Assembly: GCA_003222065.1 (NCBI GenBank)
Contig: QHUV01000007.1
Location: 1-22,779 of the forward strand
Direction of reading: 5' to 3'
Source: Gemmatimonadota bacterium
GTDB lineage: Bacteria; Gemmatimonadota; Gemmatimonadetes; Gemmatimonadales; Gemmatimonadaceae
Length of the DNA: 22,779 nucleotides
Below the pieces are notes generated by a model. It was not told where the DNA came from. It worked only from the letters and a program-made list of their open reading frames with translations, and made no database searches. Both the position numbers and the translations under genes were made by a program. Shown here in pieces: positions 1 through 7,063 of this stretch. Positions within the stretch are counted from its first letter, which is position 1; each line of letters starts with the position of its first letter.

Positions 1-142
1 ACTGTCCACGGCCGAATGCCAGCTCTCCTTCTTGCCCGTTGCCTTGCAGTCGCTCGATCTGCGTGGCGACGCTCAAGGCCGTGACGCCCCCGCGAGCGCG
101 TGAGGCGCGGGCACCGGCACGTTTCCGTCCCCTCGTCTTCAC
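1..142 (-). CDS. LigD-type DNA polymerase/primase domain protein, N-terminal part (runs off the window)
   Basis: An open frame of 47 codons begins with GTG at 142-140 and continues past base 1. The GTG overlaps the ligase stop as GTGA, so the two genes are probably translationally coupled. The protein begins with a basic Arg/Lys-rich stretch, followed by a segment (VATQIERLQ, then ELAFGRGQ) that resembles the lead-in of LigD-type polymerase domains, where a short helix and a strand precede the primase-polymerase core. In the known family this enzyme fills gaps and adds ribonucleotides at double-strand breaks, working with Ku and the ligase. The assignment rests on a short N-terminal match plus the ligase next door. 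The catalytic Asp residues lie outside the window, so it could be another small coupled gene. Confidence 0.55.
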   Translation of the reverse strand, partial: MKTRGRKRAGARASRARGGVTALSVATQIERLQGNGQEGELAFGRGQ

Positions 143-1233
143 GGACGCCCCACTCGCTGGCGGCGCGCTCGAGGTTTCTTCGCCTCGCCTCGTGTCGGCG
201 AAGCAACTCTCGCGTTAGGCACTTCTGCTCGACCCTTCGCCATTCGTTGGATGCTCTCGCGCTCGAGGTGGACGTCGCTGGCATTCTTGTCATCGCGGAT
301 GCCAAGGAAAATGGGCTGGCGGAGTTTGTTGTCCGATGTCAGCTCGGCAAATTTCACTTCGACGACAACCTCTGGCTTTACCCAGTGGGCCCGCTCGTTC
401 GTGCGAGGTGTCTCGGCGAATGGTGAGTGTGGCTGCTCCAGCGGCTTGAGGCGCTCGTACGTCTCGCGAAGTGACTCTCGATCGAACCCTCCGCCGGTGT
501 GACCGACATAGCGCAGTTGGCCATCGCTGTCGAAATATCCGAGGAGGACTGCGCCGAGAAACTGGCGCGTGCGTCGCGGTTCTGTGAATCCTCCGACAAC
601 GAATTCAGCTCGGTGCTGCAGTTTGAGCTTGAGCCAGTCGCGGGAACGCGCACCCGGGATGTACGTCGCGGCAATTCGCTTGGCAATCACTCCTTCCCAC
701 CCGCTCTTCCGAGCGCGATCGATCATTCGCGAACCGTTAGGCGATGACTCGCTGACGCGAATCCCCGGTGGCGCATTACGCAACAGGGCCTCGAGTCGCC
801 CGCGCCGTGTTGTCCACGGAAGCGACATCAAGCTCTCTCCTCGATCGGCAAGAATGTCAAAGACAAACATCGCCGCGGGGGATTCGCGTGCCGCGTTTGC
901 GATGTCGGCGGCACCTTTGAGATGAAACCGGCCCTGCAGTGCTTGGAAGTGGCCGGGTTGGTTTCGCTCCAAGGCAGTGACTTCCCCATCGAGCAGAGCG
1001 GATCGTTTGATCTTGCGAGCGAGTGCTCGTAACGCATCGACGACCTCGGGAAACTGTGCGGCTTTGTCTTTTCCATTGCGTGTCATGAGCCGCACACGTG
1101 TCGGCGTGACAAACGCGAGAGCGCGCATCCCGTCGTACTTGGGCTCAAACGTCCATCCGGGCCCGGTCGGCACGTCGCTGCCGATCGTCGCGTACATTGG
1201 CTCAAGTGCCGATGAGGCCAAGGCTCGTGACAC
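139..1233 (-). CDS. ATP-dependent DNA ligase, LigD ligase-domain type
   Basis: This 364-residue enzyme should seal nicks or broken ends through a lysyl-AMP intermediate, as in bacterial non-homologous end joining. Motif I (PKYDGMR, residues 31-37) contains the adenylated Lys32. Later nucleotidyltransferase motifs are visible as FVFDIL (about 123-128), EGVIAKR (180-186) and WLKLKL (200-205). An OB-fold domain follows from about 208 to 320 (VGGFTEPRRTR, VGHTGGGF, VVEVKFAELT). The last 40 residues are basic and look disordered. There is no polymerase or nuclease domain in the same chain. The polymerase appears to be the next gene, reached through a GTGA overlap. The chosen start is GTG at 1233 with GCGAGG just upstream; an internal ATG at residue 13 is the alternative. 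Confidence 0.93.
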   Translation of the reverse strand: MSRALASSALEPMYATIGSDVPTGPGWTFEPKYDGMRALAFVTPTRVRLMTRNGKDKAAQFPEVVDALRALARKIKRSALLDGEVTALERNQPGHFQALQGRFHLKGAADIANAARESPAAMFVFDILADRGESLMSLPWTTRRGRLEALLRNAPPGIRVSESSPNGSRMIDRARKSGWEGVIAKRIAATYIPGARSRDWLKLKLQHRAEFVVGGFTEPRRTRQFLGAVLLGYFDSDGQLRYVGHTGGGFDRESLRETYERLKPLEQPHSPFAETPRTNERAHWVKPEVVVEVKFAELTSDNKLRQPIFLGIRDDKNASDVHLERESIQRMAKGRAEVPNARVASPTRGEAKKPRARRQRVGRP

Positions 1234-1317
1234 ACGCCTCGCGAAGGTGAGTGTGATGTAGGCGGCGCTCGAGGCGGCAAGACGAATGCCCCAGCGGCGG
1301 TGTCATCACCCCGGCAG

Positions 1318-1354
1318 AAACGATGAACGCCCCGGAAGTTCGGGGCGTTCATCG
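1318..1354 (-). terminator. Rho-independent terminator of the first cold-shock gene
   Basis: A perfect 14-bp stem (arms 1321-1334 and 1341-1354) with a 6-base loop lies between the cold-shock stop at 1387 and the ligase start at 1233. Read on the minus strand, the stem runs into TTTCTG, a short U tract. It should separate the abundant cold-shock transcript from the ligase gene. Confidence 0.85.
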
Positions 1355-1386
1355 CTCTCGACCGTCGTGCAGAATCAGAACGCGCG

Positions 1387-1593
1387 TTACGCCTTCGTGA
1401 CGTCTGCGGCCTGTGGACCCTTCTGCCCTTGGACAATCTCGAACTCGACGCGATCGCCTTCAGCGAGCGACTTGAAGCCGCTACCCTGAATGGCGCTGAA
1501 GTGGACGAAGACGTCCGGCCCTCCCTCGCGGGAAATGAAGCCGTAGCCCTTGGCGTCATTGAACCACTTCACGGTGCCCTGGAGACGTGCCAT
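1387..1593 (-). CDS. Cold-shock protein (CspA family)
   Basis: A 68-residue single OB-fold nucleic-acid chaperone. The RNP1-like motif KGYGFI and RNP2-like motif VFVHFSAI are intact, after the family opening [11 protein letters not shown]. These proteins bind single-stranded RNA and DNA in the cytoplasm and melt mRNA structure, often after cold shock or during growth. The ATG at 1593 is preceded by AAGAGG at good spacing, so the longer upstream frame is not needed. The gene has its own terminator at 1318-1354. It is clearly a paralogue of the cold-shock gene at 21028-21240, with the same GFKSLAEG and VQGQKGP segments. Confidence 0.96.
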   Translation of the reverse strand: MARLQGTVKWFNDAKGYGFISREGGPDVFVHFSAIQGSGFKSLAEGDRVEFEIVQGQKGPQAADVTKA

Positions 1594-1911
1594 GAACCGT
1601 ACCTCTTGGAGCTGTGTTCCCGATCCTTTGCCTCGTTCGACTCGCGCGTCCACTCCACCCATCGGGCCGCGTCAGATGCCACCGGGACCGGTCGACGGCA
1701 GGCTTGAGGTGGCGCGGGGCAAGTTTTGTGCAAGACGCCTAATGACACCGTCGCCTCTCGCAAGGCGCTCTTGCCGGGCAGGAGAACAGCACCAATGCCG
1801 CGCCCGGGCCTGAGCTGTCGGAGCTCGGCCTGAGCACTTCGTCGGAGTTATCGATTGGAGGGGAGTACGCGCACAAGCTACGCAAGGCTTGTCGCGCGAG
1901 CCGTGATTACG
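1594..1911 (-). other. Gene-free region upstream of the first cold-shock gene
   Basis: About 320 bases without a convincing gene separate the cold-shock start from the zinc-ribbon gene stop. On the minus strand it must hold the cold-shock promoter and leader. I see the ribosome-binding site AAGAGG at about 1602-1607. A 6-bp inverted repeat ACAAGC/GCTTGT (1873-1878 and 1887-1892) lies just past the zinc-ribbon stop, without a T-run. I could not identify a convincing -35/-10 pair. Confidence 0.4.
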
Positions 1912-2121
1912 TCACGCAGCGCCGGCGATGTACCGAGCCAGTCGGCCACACGCTCGACAGCGCAGCGTCACATGACAGCGTGGTGGAGGAGGAACGTCGT
2001 CTGGGGTGCGTTCGATCTGGCCAGAGCAGGACGGACAACTGAGCGGCGAGCCCGTACGGTCGCTCGCGATCAGATGGAGTGCTTGCGCCGGATTAAACGT
2101 CGCCGGTCTCGGCTTGCGCAT
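1912..2121 (-). CDS. Small zinc-ribbon protein, function unknown
   Basis: A 69-residue protein with CPSC at residues 29-32 and CRAC at 55-58, plus a further Cys at 49. This is a CxxC...CxxC zinc ribbon separated by a proline-rich turn (DDVPPPP). The stretch before it (ALHLIASDRTGSPLSCP) looks like a short strand leading into the knuckle. The ATG at 2121 is preceded by GCGAGGTAG with 8-base spacing, so I prefer it to an ATG 27 bases further upstream. Such ribbons usually bind nucleic acid or a protein partner; which one cannot be told here. It stands alone, divergent from the lipoprotein gene. Confidence 0.6.
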   Translation of the reverse strand: MRKPRPATFNPAQALHLIASDRTGSPLSCPSCSGQIERTPDDVPPPPRCHVTLRCRACGRLARYIAGAA

Positions 2122-2234
2122 ATGTGCTACCTCGCGACTACACTGCATCCCGGAAGACGACGGCGCCGGTCCGCCTCTGTGACACTGCTAACCCCCTAAT
2201 TCCCTAATCCCAAGTGCGGTATAAGGATAACACT

Positions 2235-2960
2235 TTGAGGCGGTTTTTCGTCACATCACTCGTGCTTGCGCTGACTGCGTGCGGACCTCGCGCCAACATC
2301 CCACCCCGGCCAGCCTCGGTCCCTGGTTCTCTCGGCCCCTCGGATAGCGGGGTCATGTTGGCGCATGCTCTCGCGCCGTTGTTATACGTTCAGCGGGACG
2401 AATGGTTCCCATTGCAACGTGTCGTTGCCGTTTTGCATCCTACCAGGCCGGTGATTGCATATCATCTCCTTTGGCAGGATGACGTGAACGGCTCATGGAT
2501 CCCGTTCACGGTGCCGACGGACGAGGAAGTTGTTTGGGTCGGGTACGACTCGACTCGCGCGCCAACAGATCTTTGGACGTACTGGCATGGGACGCTGCTG
2601 CATGCCGATTGGCGCGAGCGTGGTCAGGTCGCTATCGACGTCCAGTGGGGGAAGCACGGGTCCCTCCCTCACGGACTTATCGAGTCGGATCTGCCATCCA
2701 TCAAAAAGCTGAATGACTTCTATGCCTTCACGTGGCTGAGTTTGCCCGACATGTGGCTCGGCAATCTCACTCGTCGCGGGCCATGGTGTTTCTGTCACGG
2801 CTACGCCCGTTATCGCGACTTTTCGAGAGAGCTGCCACTGTCCGGTCGGCTCGATCTCGTCGTTCGAGCCGACGACGCTCGCGAAGCGTTAGGCGCGGTG
2901 TTCGGCCGACCCTATTCGCGAAAGACGCCGTGGCCGACCGCGCCCGTACCGGGACGGTGA
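2235..2960 (+). CDS. Predicted lipoprotein, function unknown
   Basis: The mature protein should be attached to a membrane through Cys16: a short basic start (RRFF) is followed by a hydrophobic run and the lipobox LTAC. The remaining roughly 225 residues are rich in Trp, Tyr and His (for example WTYWHGTLLHADW near 110-125 and WGKHGSLP near 137-145), as in a secreted beta-rich or metal-binding domain. I do not recognise the family. The start is a TTG at 2235 because AAGGA (2223-2227) lies 7 bases before it. A GTG at 2214 would add seven residues but has no ribosome-binding site. The gene converges on a small zinc-ribbon gene 18 bases downstream, with no terminator visible between them. Confidence 0.75.
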   Translation: MRRFFVTSLVLALTACGPRANIPPRPASVPGSLGPSDSGVMLAHALAPLLYVQRDEWFPLQRVVAVLHPTRPVIAYHLLWQDDVNGSWIPFTVPTDEEVVWVGYDSTRAPTDLWTYWHGTLLHADWRERGQVAIDVQWGKHGSLPHGLIESDLPSIKKLNDFYAFTWLSLPDMWLGNLTRRGPWCFCHGYARYRDFSRELPLSGRLDLVVRADDAREALGAVFGRPYSRKTPWPTAPVPGR

Positions 2961-2978
2961 CATCGAGTTCGACTGATG

Positions 2979-3200
2979 TCAGCCGACGTAGACGATGTCT
3001 CCGTCCGCGGCGATGCCTAGCTCCTGCTGCGTGCCGCAGACGCCGCACACCTTCAGCGCCTGCCACATGACCTTGAGAGAATCCTGCTGCGATTTGCTCG
3101 CGGGTGTGACGGTCACTCTTTTATAGCTGTACTCTCCGCAACGCTCGCAAGCGTGTGCCTTGGCGATGCGCTCGGCGCGCTCGCGAGTGATTCTGGCCAA
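2979..3200 (-). CDS. Small zinc-ribbon protein downstream of the SPFH gene
   Basis: A 73-residue protein with two CxxC knuckles, Cys18/Cys21 (CERC) and Cys52/Cys55 (CGVC), about 30 residues apart. This spacing is typical of a single structural zinc ribbon. The N-terminus is basic and helical (RITRERAERIAKAH), which would suit nucleic-acid or ribosome contact. It starts with TTG at 3200, preceded by GGAG. It begins 33 bases after the stop of the stomatin-like gene on the same strand with no terminator between, so the two are probably co-transcribed. The function is unknown. Confidence 0.7.
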   Translation of the reverse strand: MARITRERAERIAKAHACERCGEYSYKRVTVTPASKSQQDSLKVMWQALKVCGVCGTQQELGIAADGDIVYVG

Positions 3201-3233
3201 GTTCTCACTCCGGGATGATCGTAGGCCGCCCGG

Positions 3234-4364
3234 TTAGTGCTCATTCGGGTTGTCCGTGGAGAGCGGCACCTGTGCGTCAGTAGAACGGACAGCCAGCGTG
3301 GCCCGCGTCGAAGGATATGAGGCGGTGGAAGCGGAAACCGGCCCGCTGCCCCGACGCGTAGTCGTGCTTTCAGTCCCACCCGCGTTGGCACCCGTCCTCG
3401 AAAGTAGCTCGCGCACGGCACCGACAGCGCCCAGGACACCAGTGGCCTCACTCGGCAGGAAGATCGTAGATCCTTTGCCTTCGCTCAGCTTCGGCAAGGC
3501 TTCGAAGTACTTAAGGCCAAGGAGGTACATCGCGGCTTGGCCATCGGGGAGCGACTCGGCAACGCGACGAATCGCTTCGGCTTCCGCCTGCGCGAGGGCA
3601 AGACGGGCTTCGGCCATGCCTTGAGCGCGTAGAATGGCGGCCTCTTTTTCACCTTCCGCCTTTCGAACCTGGGCCTCGCGCTGACCTTCGGCCTCGAGAA
3701 TCGCCGCGCGTTTTCCTGCTTCAGCGTTCGTTACTGCAGCGCGCCGCTCCCGCTCGGCGCGCATTTGCAGTTCCATGGACTGCTGAATGTCGCGGGGGGG
3801 CTCGATTGCCTGTAACTCGACACGGGTTACGTCGACACCCCAGCTGACCGCCGCTTCCTCGATCACGTCGCGCATCCGCTTGTTGATCATGTCGCGGCTG
3901 GCAAGCGTCTGATCGAGCTCGATGTCACCGACGATGTTCCGCAGCGTGGTTCGCGTCAGCGTCTCGAGCGCGTAGGGAAGATTCTGAATGGAGTACGTCG
4001 CCTTCTGTGGATCGGCGACGCGGTAATACAGCACCGCGTCGATGTCGATAGTGACGTTGTCTTTCGTGATGACCGGCTGGCTGGGGAAGTTCAGTACCTG
4101 CTCGCGAAGGTCGATGCGCGACGTGGTTCGCGACGCGATTCGCTTTTGTCCGCCTACATCTGCCTCGAGAAAACGAACGTCGATCGATTTCGGGCGCTCG
4201 ATGAAGGGTATGAGAATGTTGAATCCCGAGCGCGCGAGGCGATGGAACCGGCCGAGGCGCTCGATCACCATGACCTCGGCTTGGCCGACGATCTTGAACG
4301 AGTTGGTGAAAACGAATAGCCCGAAAAGGGCGGCGACGATGATGAACGCAATGCCGAACGACAT
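3234..4364 (-). CDS. SPFH/band-7 (stomatin-like, QmcA type) membrane protein
   Basis: A 376-residue membrane scaffold protein. Residues 1-20 form one membrane helix (SFGIAFIIVAALFGLFVF). An SPFH/band-7 domain follows from about 25 to 205, with the hallmarks VIERLGRFHR, GFNILIPFI, VLYYRVADP and LRNIVGDIELD. Residues about 205-280 are an Ala/Glu/Arg-rich coiled coil, and the last 60 residues are low-complexity. Proteins of this type oligomerise at the inner membrane and organise membrane domains or FtsH-like proteases. No nfeD partner is adjacent. The ATG at 4364 is used because GGAG lies 7 bases before it; a longer frame upstream lacks this. The adjacent zinc-ribbon gene is probably in the same transcript. 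Confidence 0.93.
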   Translation of the reverse strand: MSFGIAFIIVAALFGLFVFTNSFKIVGQAEVMVIERLGRFHRLARSGFNILIPFIERPKSIDVRFLEADVGGQKRIASRTTSRIDLREQVLNFPSQPVITKDNVTIDIDAVLYYRVADPQKATYSIQNLPYALETLTRTTLRNIVGDIELDQTLASRDMINKRMRDVIEEAAVSWGVDVTRVELQAIEPPRDIQQSMELQMRAERERRAAVTNAEAGKRAAILEAEGQREAQVRKAEGEKEAAILRAQGMAEARLALAQAEAEAIRRVAESLPDGQAAMYLLGLKYFEALPKLSEGKGSTIFLPSEATGVLGAVGAVRELLSRTGANAGGTESTTTRRGSGPVSASTASYPSTRATLAVRSTDAQVPLSTDNPNEH

Positions 4365-4446
4365 ATCCCGACTCCAAGTGGGGTCCGCGATGATTGTACG
4401 GGGCGACGCGACGCGAGGCAACGAGAGAGCCTTAGCAATCGTGCTG

Positions 4447-4518
4447 CGCGAGCGCCGAGGCTCGCGAGGTCTTGCGAAATGCGACGTTCGGGCCTGCGTG
4501 CCATCGGCGAAATTTCGC
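4447..4518. promoter_or_regulatory. Divergent promoter region with two palindromes (SPFH gene / H1-like gene)
   Basis: The 226 bases between the two divergent starts contain a 7-bp inverted repeat CGCGAGC/GCTCGCG (4447-4453 and 4460-4466) and a perfect 12-bp palindrome GCGAAATTTCGC (4507-4518). The latter is about 70 bases before the H1-like start and looks like an operator core. No regulator is assigned. Confidence 0.3.
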
Positions 4519-4590
4519 TCTTACGGATGTGCCTGATTCTTGCTATCGTCGATGTGGTTTTTCCGTCTACGACTCCGAGGAGAAGCGTCT

Positions 4591-5013
4591 ATGGCGACCA
4601 GGGCCAGAAAGTCGCGTGGGAAGTCCGGTAAGAGCGCTTCGCGAAGCGCGAGCAAGAAGGGAACAAAGAGAACAAAGTCGCGCGGCAAGTCCGCAGCCGC
4701 GGTCAGCGCTTCATCGGCGCGTTCGTCGACATCGGCCAAGCGCGGCCGCTCGACGACGACATCGAAACGGAGCGCGAGCACGAACACGTCGTCGGGTCGT
4801 AAGGCAGCAAGCGGAAAATCATCATCGGGCACACGAGCGGCAGCGGCCAAGACGAGCGCGAATCGCCAGAGCACGTCGCGAGTGCCGGCGCCGATCGCGC
4901 GCGTGACGCGCGTCGCGCAGGAAGTTGCGAAGGAAGCCGGCTCGGCGGTCGCCGCCGGCGTCGAGGCAATCAAGGATCTCGGCAGCAGCGTTGTCGAGCG
5001 CGTGACCGGCTAG
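4591..5013 (+). CDS. Histone H1-like, Lys/Ser/Ala-rich basic protein
   Basis: A 140-residue protein. Residues 1-95 are almost entirely Lys, Arg, Ser, Ala, Thr and Gly, as in the tails of bacterial H1-like (HctB/AlgP-type) DNA-binding proteins. Residues about 100-140 are different: an amphipathic helical segment (ARVTRVAQEVAKEAGSAV) followed by Val/Ala-rich sequence. The likely role is compacting or coating DNA in the nucleoid, inferred from composition only. The ATG at 4591 is preceded by GAGGAGA with 8-base spacing. It forms a single-gene transcript ending at the strong hairpin just downstream. The octamer GCCTAACG follows its stop codon by one base. Confidence 0.75.
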   Translation: MATRARKSRGKSGKSASRSASKKGTKRTKSRGKSAAAVSASSARSSTSAKRGRSTTTSKRSASTNTSSGRKAASGKSSSGTRAAAAKTSANRQSTSRVPAPIARVTRVAQEVAKEAGSAVAAGVEAIKDLGSSVVERVTG

Positions 5014-5033
5014 CGCCTAACGCAAGCGATCCA

Positions 5034-5067
5034 CGAAAAAGGGGCGCCGCGCGGCGCCCCTTTTTCG
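5034..5067. terminator. Bidirectional Rho-independent terminator
   Basis: A perfect palindrome spans 5034-5067: CG, five A, a GC-rich stem GGGGCGCC, a GCGC loop, the complementary arm, five T, CG. Both strands read a GC stem followed by a T-run. It serves the H1-like gene (ending at 5013, +) and the hydrolase gene (ending at 5087, -). Confidence 0.93.
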
Positions 5068-5086
5068 TTCTTTAGCGTTCTTGAAA

Positions 5087-6004
5087 CTACGCGCGACGCT
5101 CGCGCGGCTCGGCCAATCGATGTCGCTCCAGCCAATCCGTGAGCAGCTCGAAGACCCGCTCACGGCCATGGTCGACCGTAATCACGTGACCGGCGCCGGT
5201 GATCCACACCAATTGCTTCTCCGCCGCGCCGAGCCGCTCGAATGCACGCTGCGCAGCATCCGGCGGTATGCGATTGTCCTCGCGTGATTGAATCATCAAG
5301 GTCGGCGCCTTCACGTCGGAAAGCGCCGACGCGCCGCGCGCAACCGTGACGTACAACGCGCGAAGCGCCGGCGGCGTGAAGACACCATACGCGAGGCTTC
5401 TCGCCGCTTCGGCTTGGTCCTGAATCGAGCGTCGGGCGCTGGGATCCAGAGCCCGCACGTATGGCACGATAGAGGCCCATAACTTTGCCAGGCGTGCGGC
5501 GAACGCGACGCGAAAGGGCATCGCGAGGTACGGCGCGAGGAGGACGAGTGATGGAAGCTCTTCATCTTCTGCGGCTAGCTGCACGGCGAGTGCGCCGCCC
5601 ATCGAAAGGCCAGCGATCGCGACCCATCGCCGCTCGGGTCCCAAATCCCGGTATGCCGCGCGTGCTGCATCTAACAATTGCTCGGCACGAACTGTTGAGA
5701 ACTCTCGCAGCGTTCGCCCGTGGCCGGGAAGGAGGGGCACCCGGACATTATAGCCGCGCGCATGCAGGTACTCGGCGAGATAGCGCAGCGTTTGCGGAGT
5801 ATCCCCGCCACCGTGAAGCAGCAGAACGGCAGGCGCATCCGCGCCGCGCCGCAGTTCGAAGCCGTGGGCGCCGGCGATGATTCCATCGCGTCCTACGGGC
5901 AGGCGCTTCAGCGCGTCGTCGCGATGACGGAACGCCGCGCGACGCGACAGCGTTACCATCGCAACGGCGGCAATGAGCACGAACCACAGGATCAGACCCG
6001 ACAT
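5087..6004 (-). CDS. Alpha/beta hydrolase, Est30/monoacylglycerol-lipase-like, membrane-anchored
   Basis: A 305-residue esterase or lipase. It begins with one membrane helix (residues 1-20) and then a basic stretch. The alpha/beta fold starts near residue 58 with LLLHGGGDTP, which supplies the oxyanion loop. The nucleophile elbow GLSMGG places Ser134. The acid is Asp243 (REDNRIPP) and the base His273 (GAGHVITVDHGRERV), an ending like that of carboxylesterase Est30. The substrate is probably a medium-chain or glycerol ester, inferred from the family. I chose the ATG at 6004. A GTG at 6058 would add 18 basic residues, and neither start has a well-spaced ribosome-binding site. It lies just downstream of the terminator of the Crp-family gene. 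Confidence 0.88.
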   Translation of the reverse strand: MSGLILWFVLIAAVAMVTLSRRAAFRHRDDALKRLPVGRDGIIAGAHGFELRRGADAPAVLLLHGGGDTPQTLRYLAEYLHARGYNVRVPLLPGHGRTLREFSTVRAEQLLDAARAAYRDLGPERRWVAIAGLSMGGALAVQLAAEDEELPSLVLLAPYLAMPFRVAFAARLAKLWASIVPYVRALDPSARRSIQDQAEAARSLAYGVFTPPALRALYVTVARGASALSDVKAPTLMIQSREDNRIPPDAAQRAFERLGAAEKQLVWITGAGHVITVDHGRERVFELLTDWLERHRLAEPRERRA

Positions 6005-6091
6005 CCTTGCGTTACGTCGCGATAGGAACGTTGTGCGCAGGACGAGCGGCGTGCGCACGAGGACACGGACGCGAATCTACGCTTCAGGGAC

Positions 6092-6127
6092 GAAAAACGG
6101 GGCAAGGATCGTGTCTCCTCGCCCCGT
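6092..6127 (-). terminator. Rho-independent terminator of the Crp/Fnr-family gene
   Basis: Read on the minus strand, a 12-bp stem with one G-U pair (arms 6127-6116 and 6108-6097) and a 7-base loop is followed directly by five T at 6097-6093. It lies 24 bases after the regulator stop and before the hydrolase start. Confidence 0.85.
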
Positions 6128-6150
6128 CGCTTCCAGCAGTCCGCAACGCC

Positions 6151-6882
6151 TTACTGGACCGTTTGCTCTGTCGGCTCCGAGAACGTTGCGATGAGCAACT
6201 CATTGTCAGTCGCCGATTCGAGCCGCTCGGCGAGCTGCATCGGGGCGGCGATGATGAGCGTGCTCCCTTTGCGCTCAACGAGCCCTTCGCCCGTGAGGCG
6301 GCCCAGCACCAATGAAACCGATTCTCGCGTTGCTCCCACCAGCTCGCAGAGTAGACGATAGCGAGCGGTGCACAGTACGATCTTCCCGTCTTCACGGGTG
6401 AAGGTCGCATTGTTTGCCATGCGCAGCAGCGTCGACACCATTCGTTGTTCGACGCTGAGGGTCGTTAGCTCACGCAGCTTGTCGAGGAGCGCGGAGCGCT
6501 CCGCCATGAGCTGTGACGCCAGGGCCAATGCATGTTGTGGCTGTTCCCTGACGAATGCGCGAAAGCGCGTTGCGCTCAGGAAAAGTGTTTCGCTTTCGTC
6601 ATCGGCGCGCGCATCGGTGGCGTATTTCGCGTTCGGCGCCAGACCCTCGGAGCCGAAGGATTCGCCCGGCGTCGCAATCCACGGCACAAATCCACGGCCG
6701 GCACGCACACGGCTGCGGAGAACGACGCGTCCTTGCGTTACGATGAACACGCCATCGGCAGGTCCGCCTCGCTGATAGATTGCGAAGCCTGCCGGCCACG
6801 ATGCGCGCGCGGCGTAGGCGGCCAACGCCTCGCGTTCAATTGGGGACAGGCGTGCAGGTCCCCCTGTCAACGTCTCACCCAC
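6151..6882 (-). CDS. Crp/Fnr-family transcription regulator
   Basis: A 243-residue DNA-binding regulator. An N-terminal cyclic-nucleotide-binding-like beta roll covers about 20-125 (AGFAIYQRGGPADGVFIV, ITQGRVVL-type strands). A dimer helix follows to about 150. A C-terminal winged helix covers about 150-220, with recognition helix TRESVSLVLGRLTGEGLVER. The sensor domain has no Cys cluster, so it is not an Fe-S FNR. The phosphate-binding cassette also lacks the usual RSA/RAT pattern (here SEGLAPNAKYATDARA), so cAMP binding is doubtful. I chose GTG at 6882 because GAGG precedes it; an ATG at 6978 is the alternative. It is divergent from the hydrogenase-like gene, which is its most likely target. 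Confidence 0.9.
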   Translation of the reverse strand: MGETLTGGPARLSPIEREALAAYAARASWPAGFAIYQRGGPADGVFIVTQGRVVLRSRVRAGRGFVPWIATPGESFGSEGLAPNAKYATDARADDESETLFLSATRFRAFVREQPQHALALASQLMAERSALLDKLRELTTLSVEQRMVSTLLRMANNATFTREDGKIVLCTARYRLLCELVGATRESVSLVLGRLTGEGLVERKGSTLIIAAPMQLAERLESATDNELLIATFSEPTEQTVQ

Positions 6883-6935
6883 GTCCAACCTCGCTTCGGC
6901 CAACGGTATTGCAGGTTGCAATGTCTGGGCCGCTC

Positions 6936-7024
6936 TTGACAGGCCGAAGTTTCTATCCTGTTTTTGCAGGATTCGCATACCCGCGCGCATGAGGCCGCAC
7001 CCACATCGACGCATGGTCGATGTG
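6936..7024. promoter_or_regulatory. Divergent control region between the regulator and the hydrogenase-like gene
   Basis: Two inverted repeats stand out. CACATCGA/TCGATGTG (7002-7009 and 7017-7024, 7-base spacer) has perfect 8-bp arms and lies 40 bases before the ATG of the hydrogenase-like gene. ATCCTG/CAGGAT (6955-6960 and 6967-6972) has a 6-base spacer, as Crp-family sites do, but not the TGTGA or TTGAT core. A TTGACA -35-like hexamer is at 6936-6941 on the plus strand; its -10 partner is poor. Confidence 0.45.
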
Positions 7025-7063
7025 CGTTGATGCGTATGCGCACCGGGAGGACTTTCGGAGCTC

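Noticed and set aside
1855..2199. Plus-strand open frame opposite the first zinc-ribbon gene
   Set aside because: Arg-rich composition without motifs, whereas the minus frame has a complete zinc ribbon with a good ribosome-binding site.
6955..6972. FNR or Crp consensus site
   Set aside because: ATCCTG-N6-CAGGAT has the spacing but not the TTGAT or TGTGA cores, so it is reported only as an unassigned inverted repeat.
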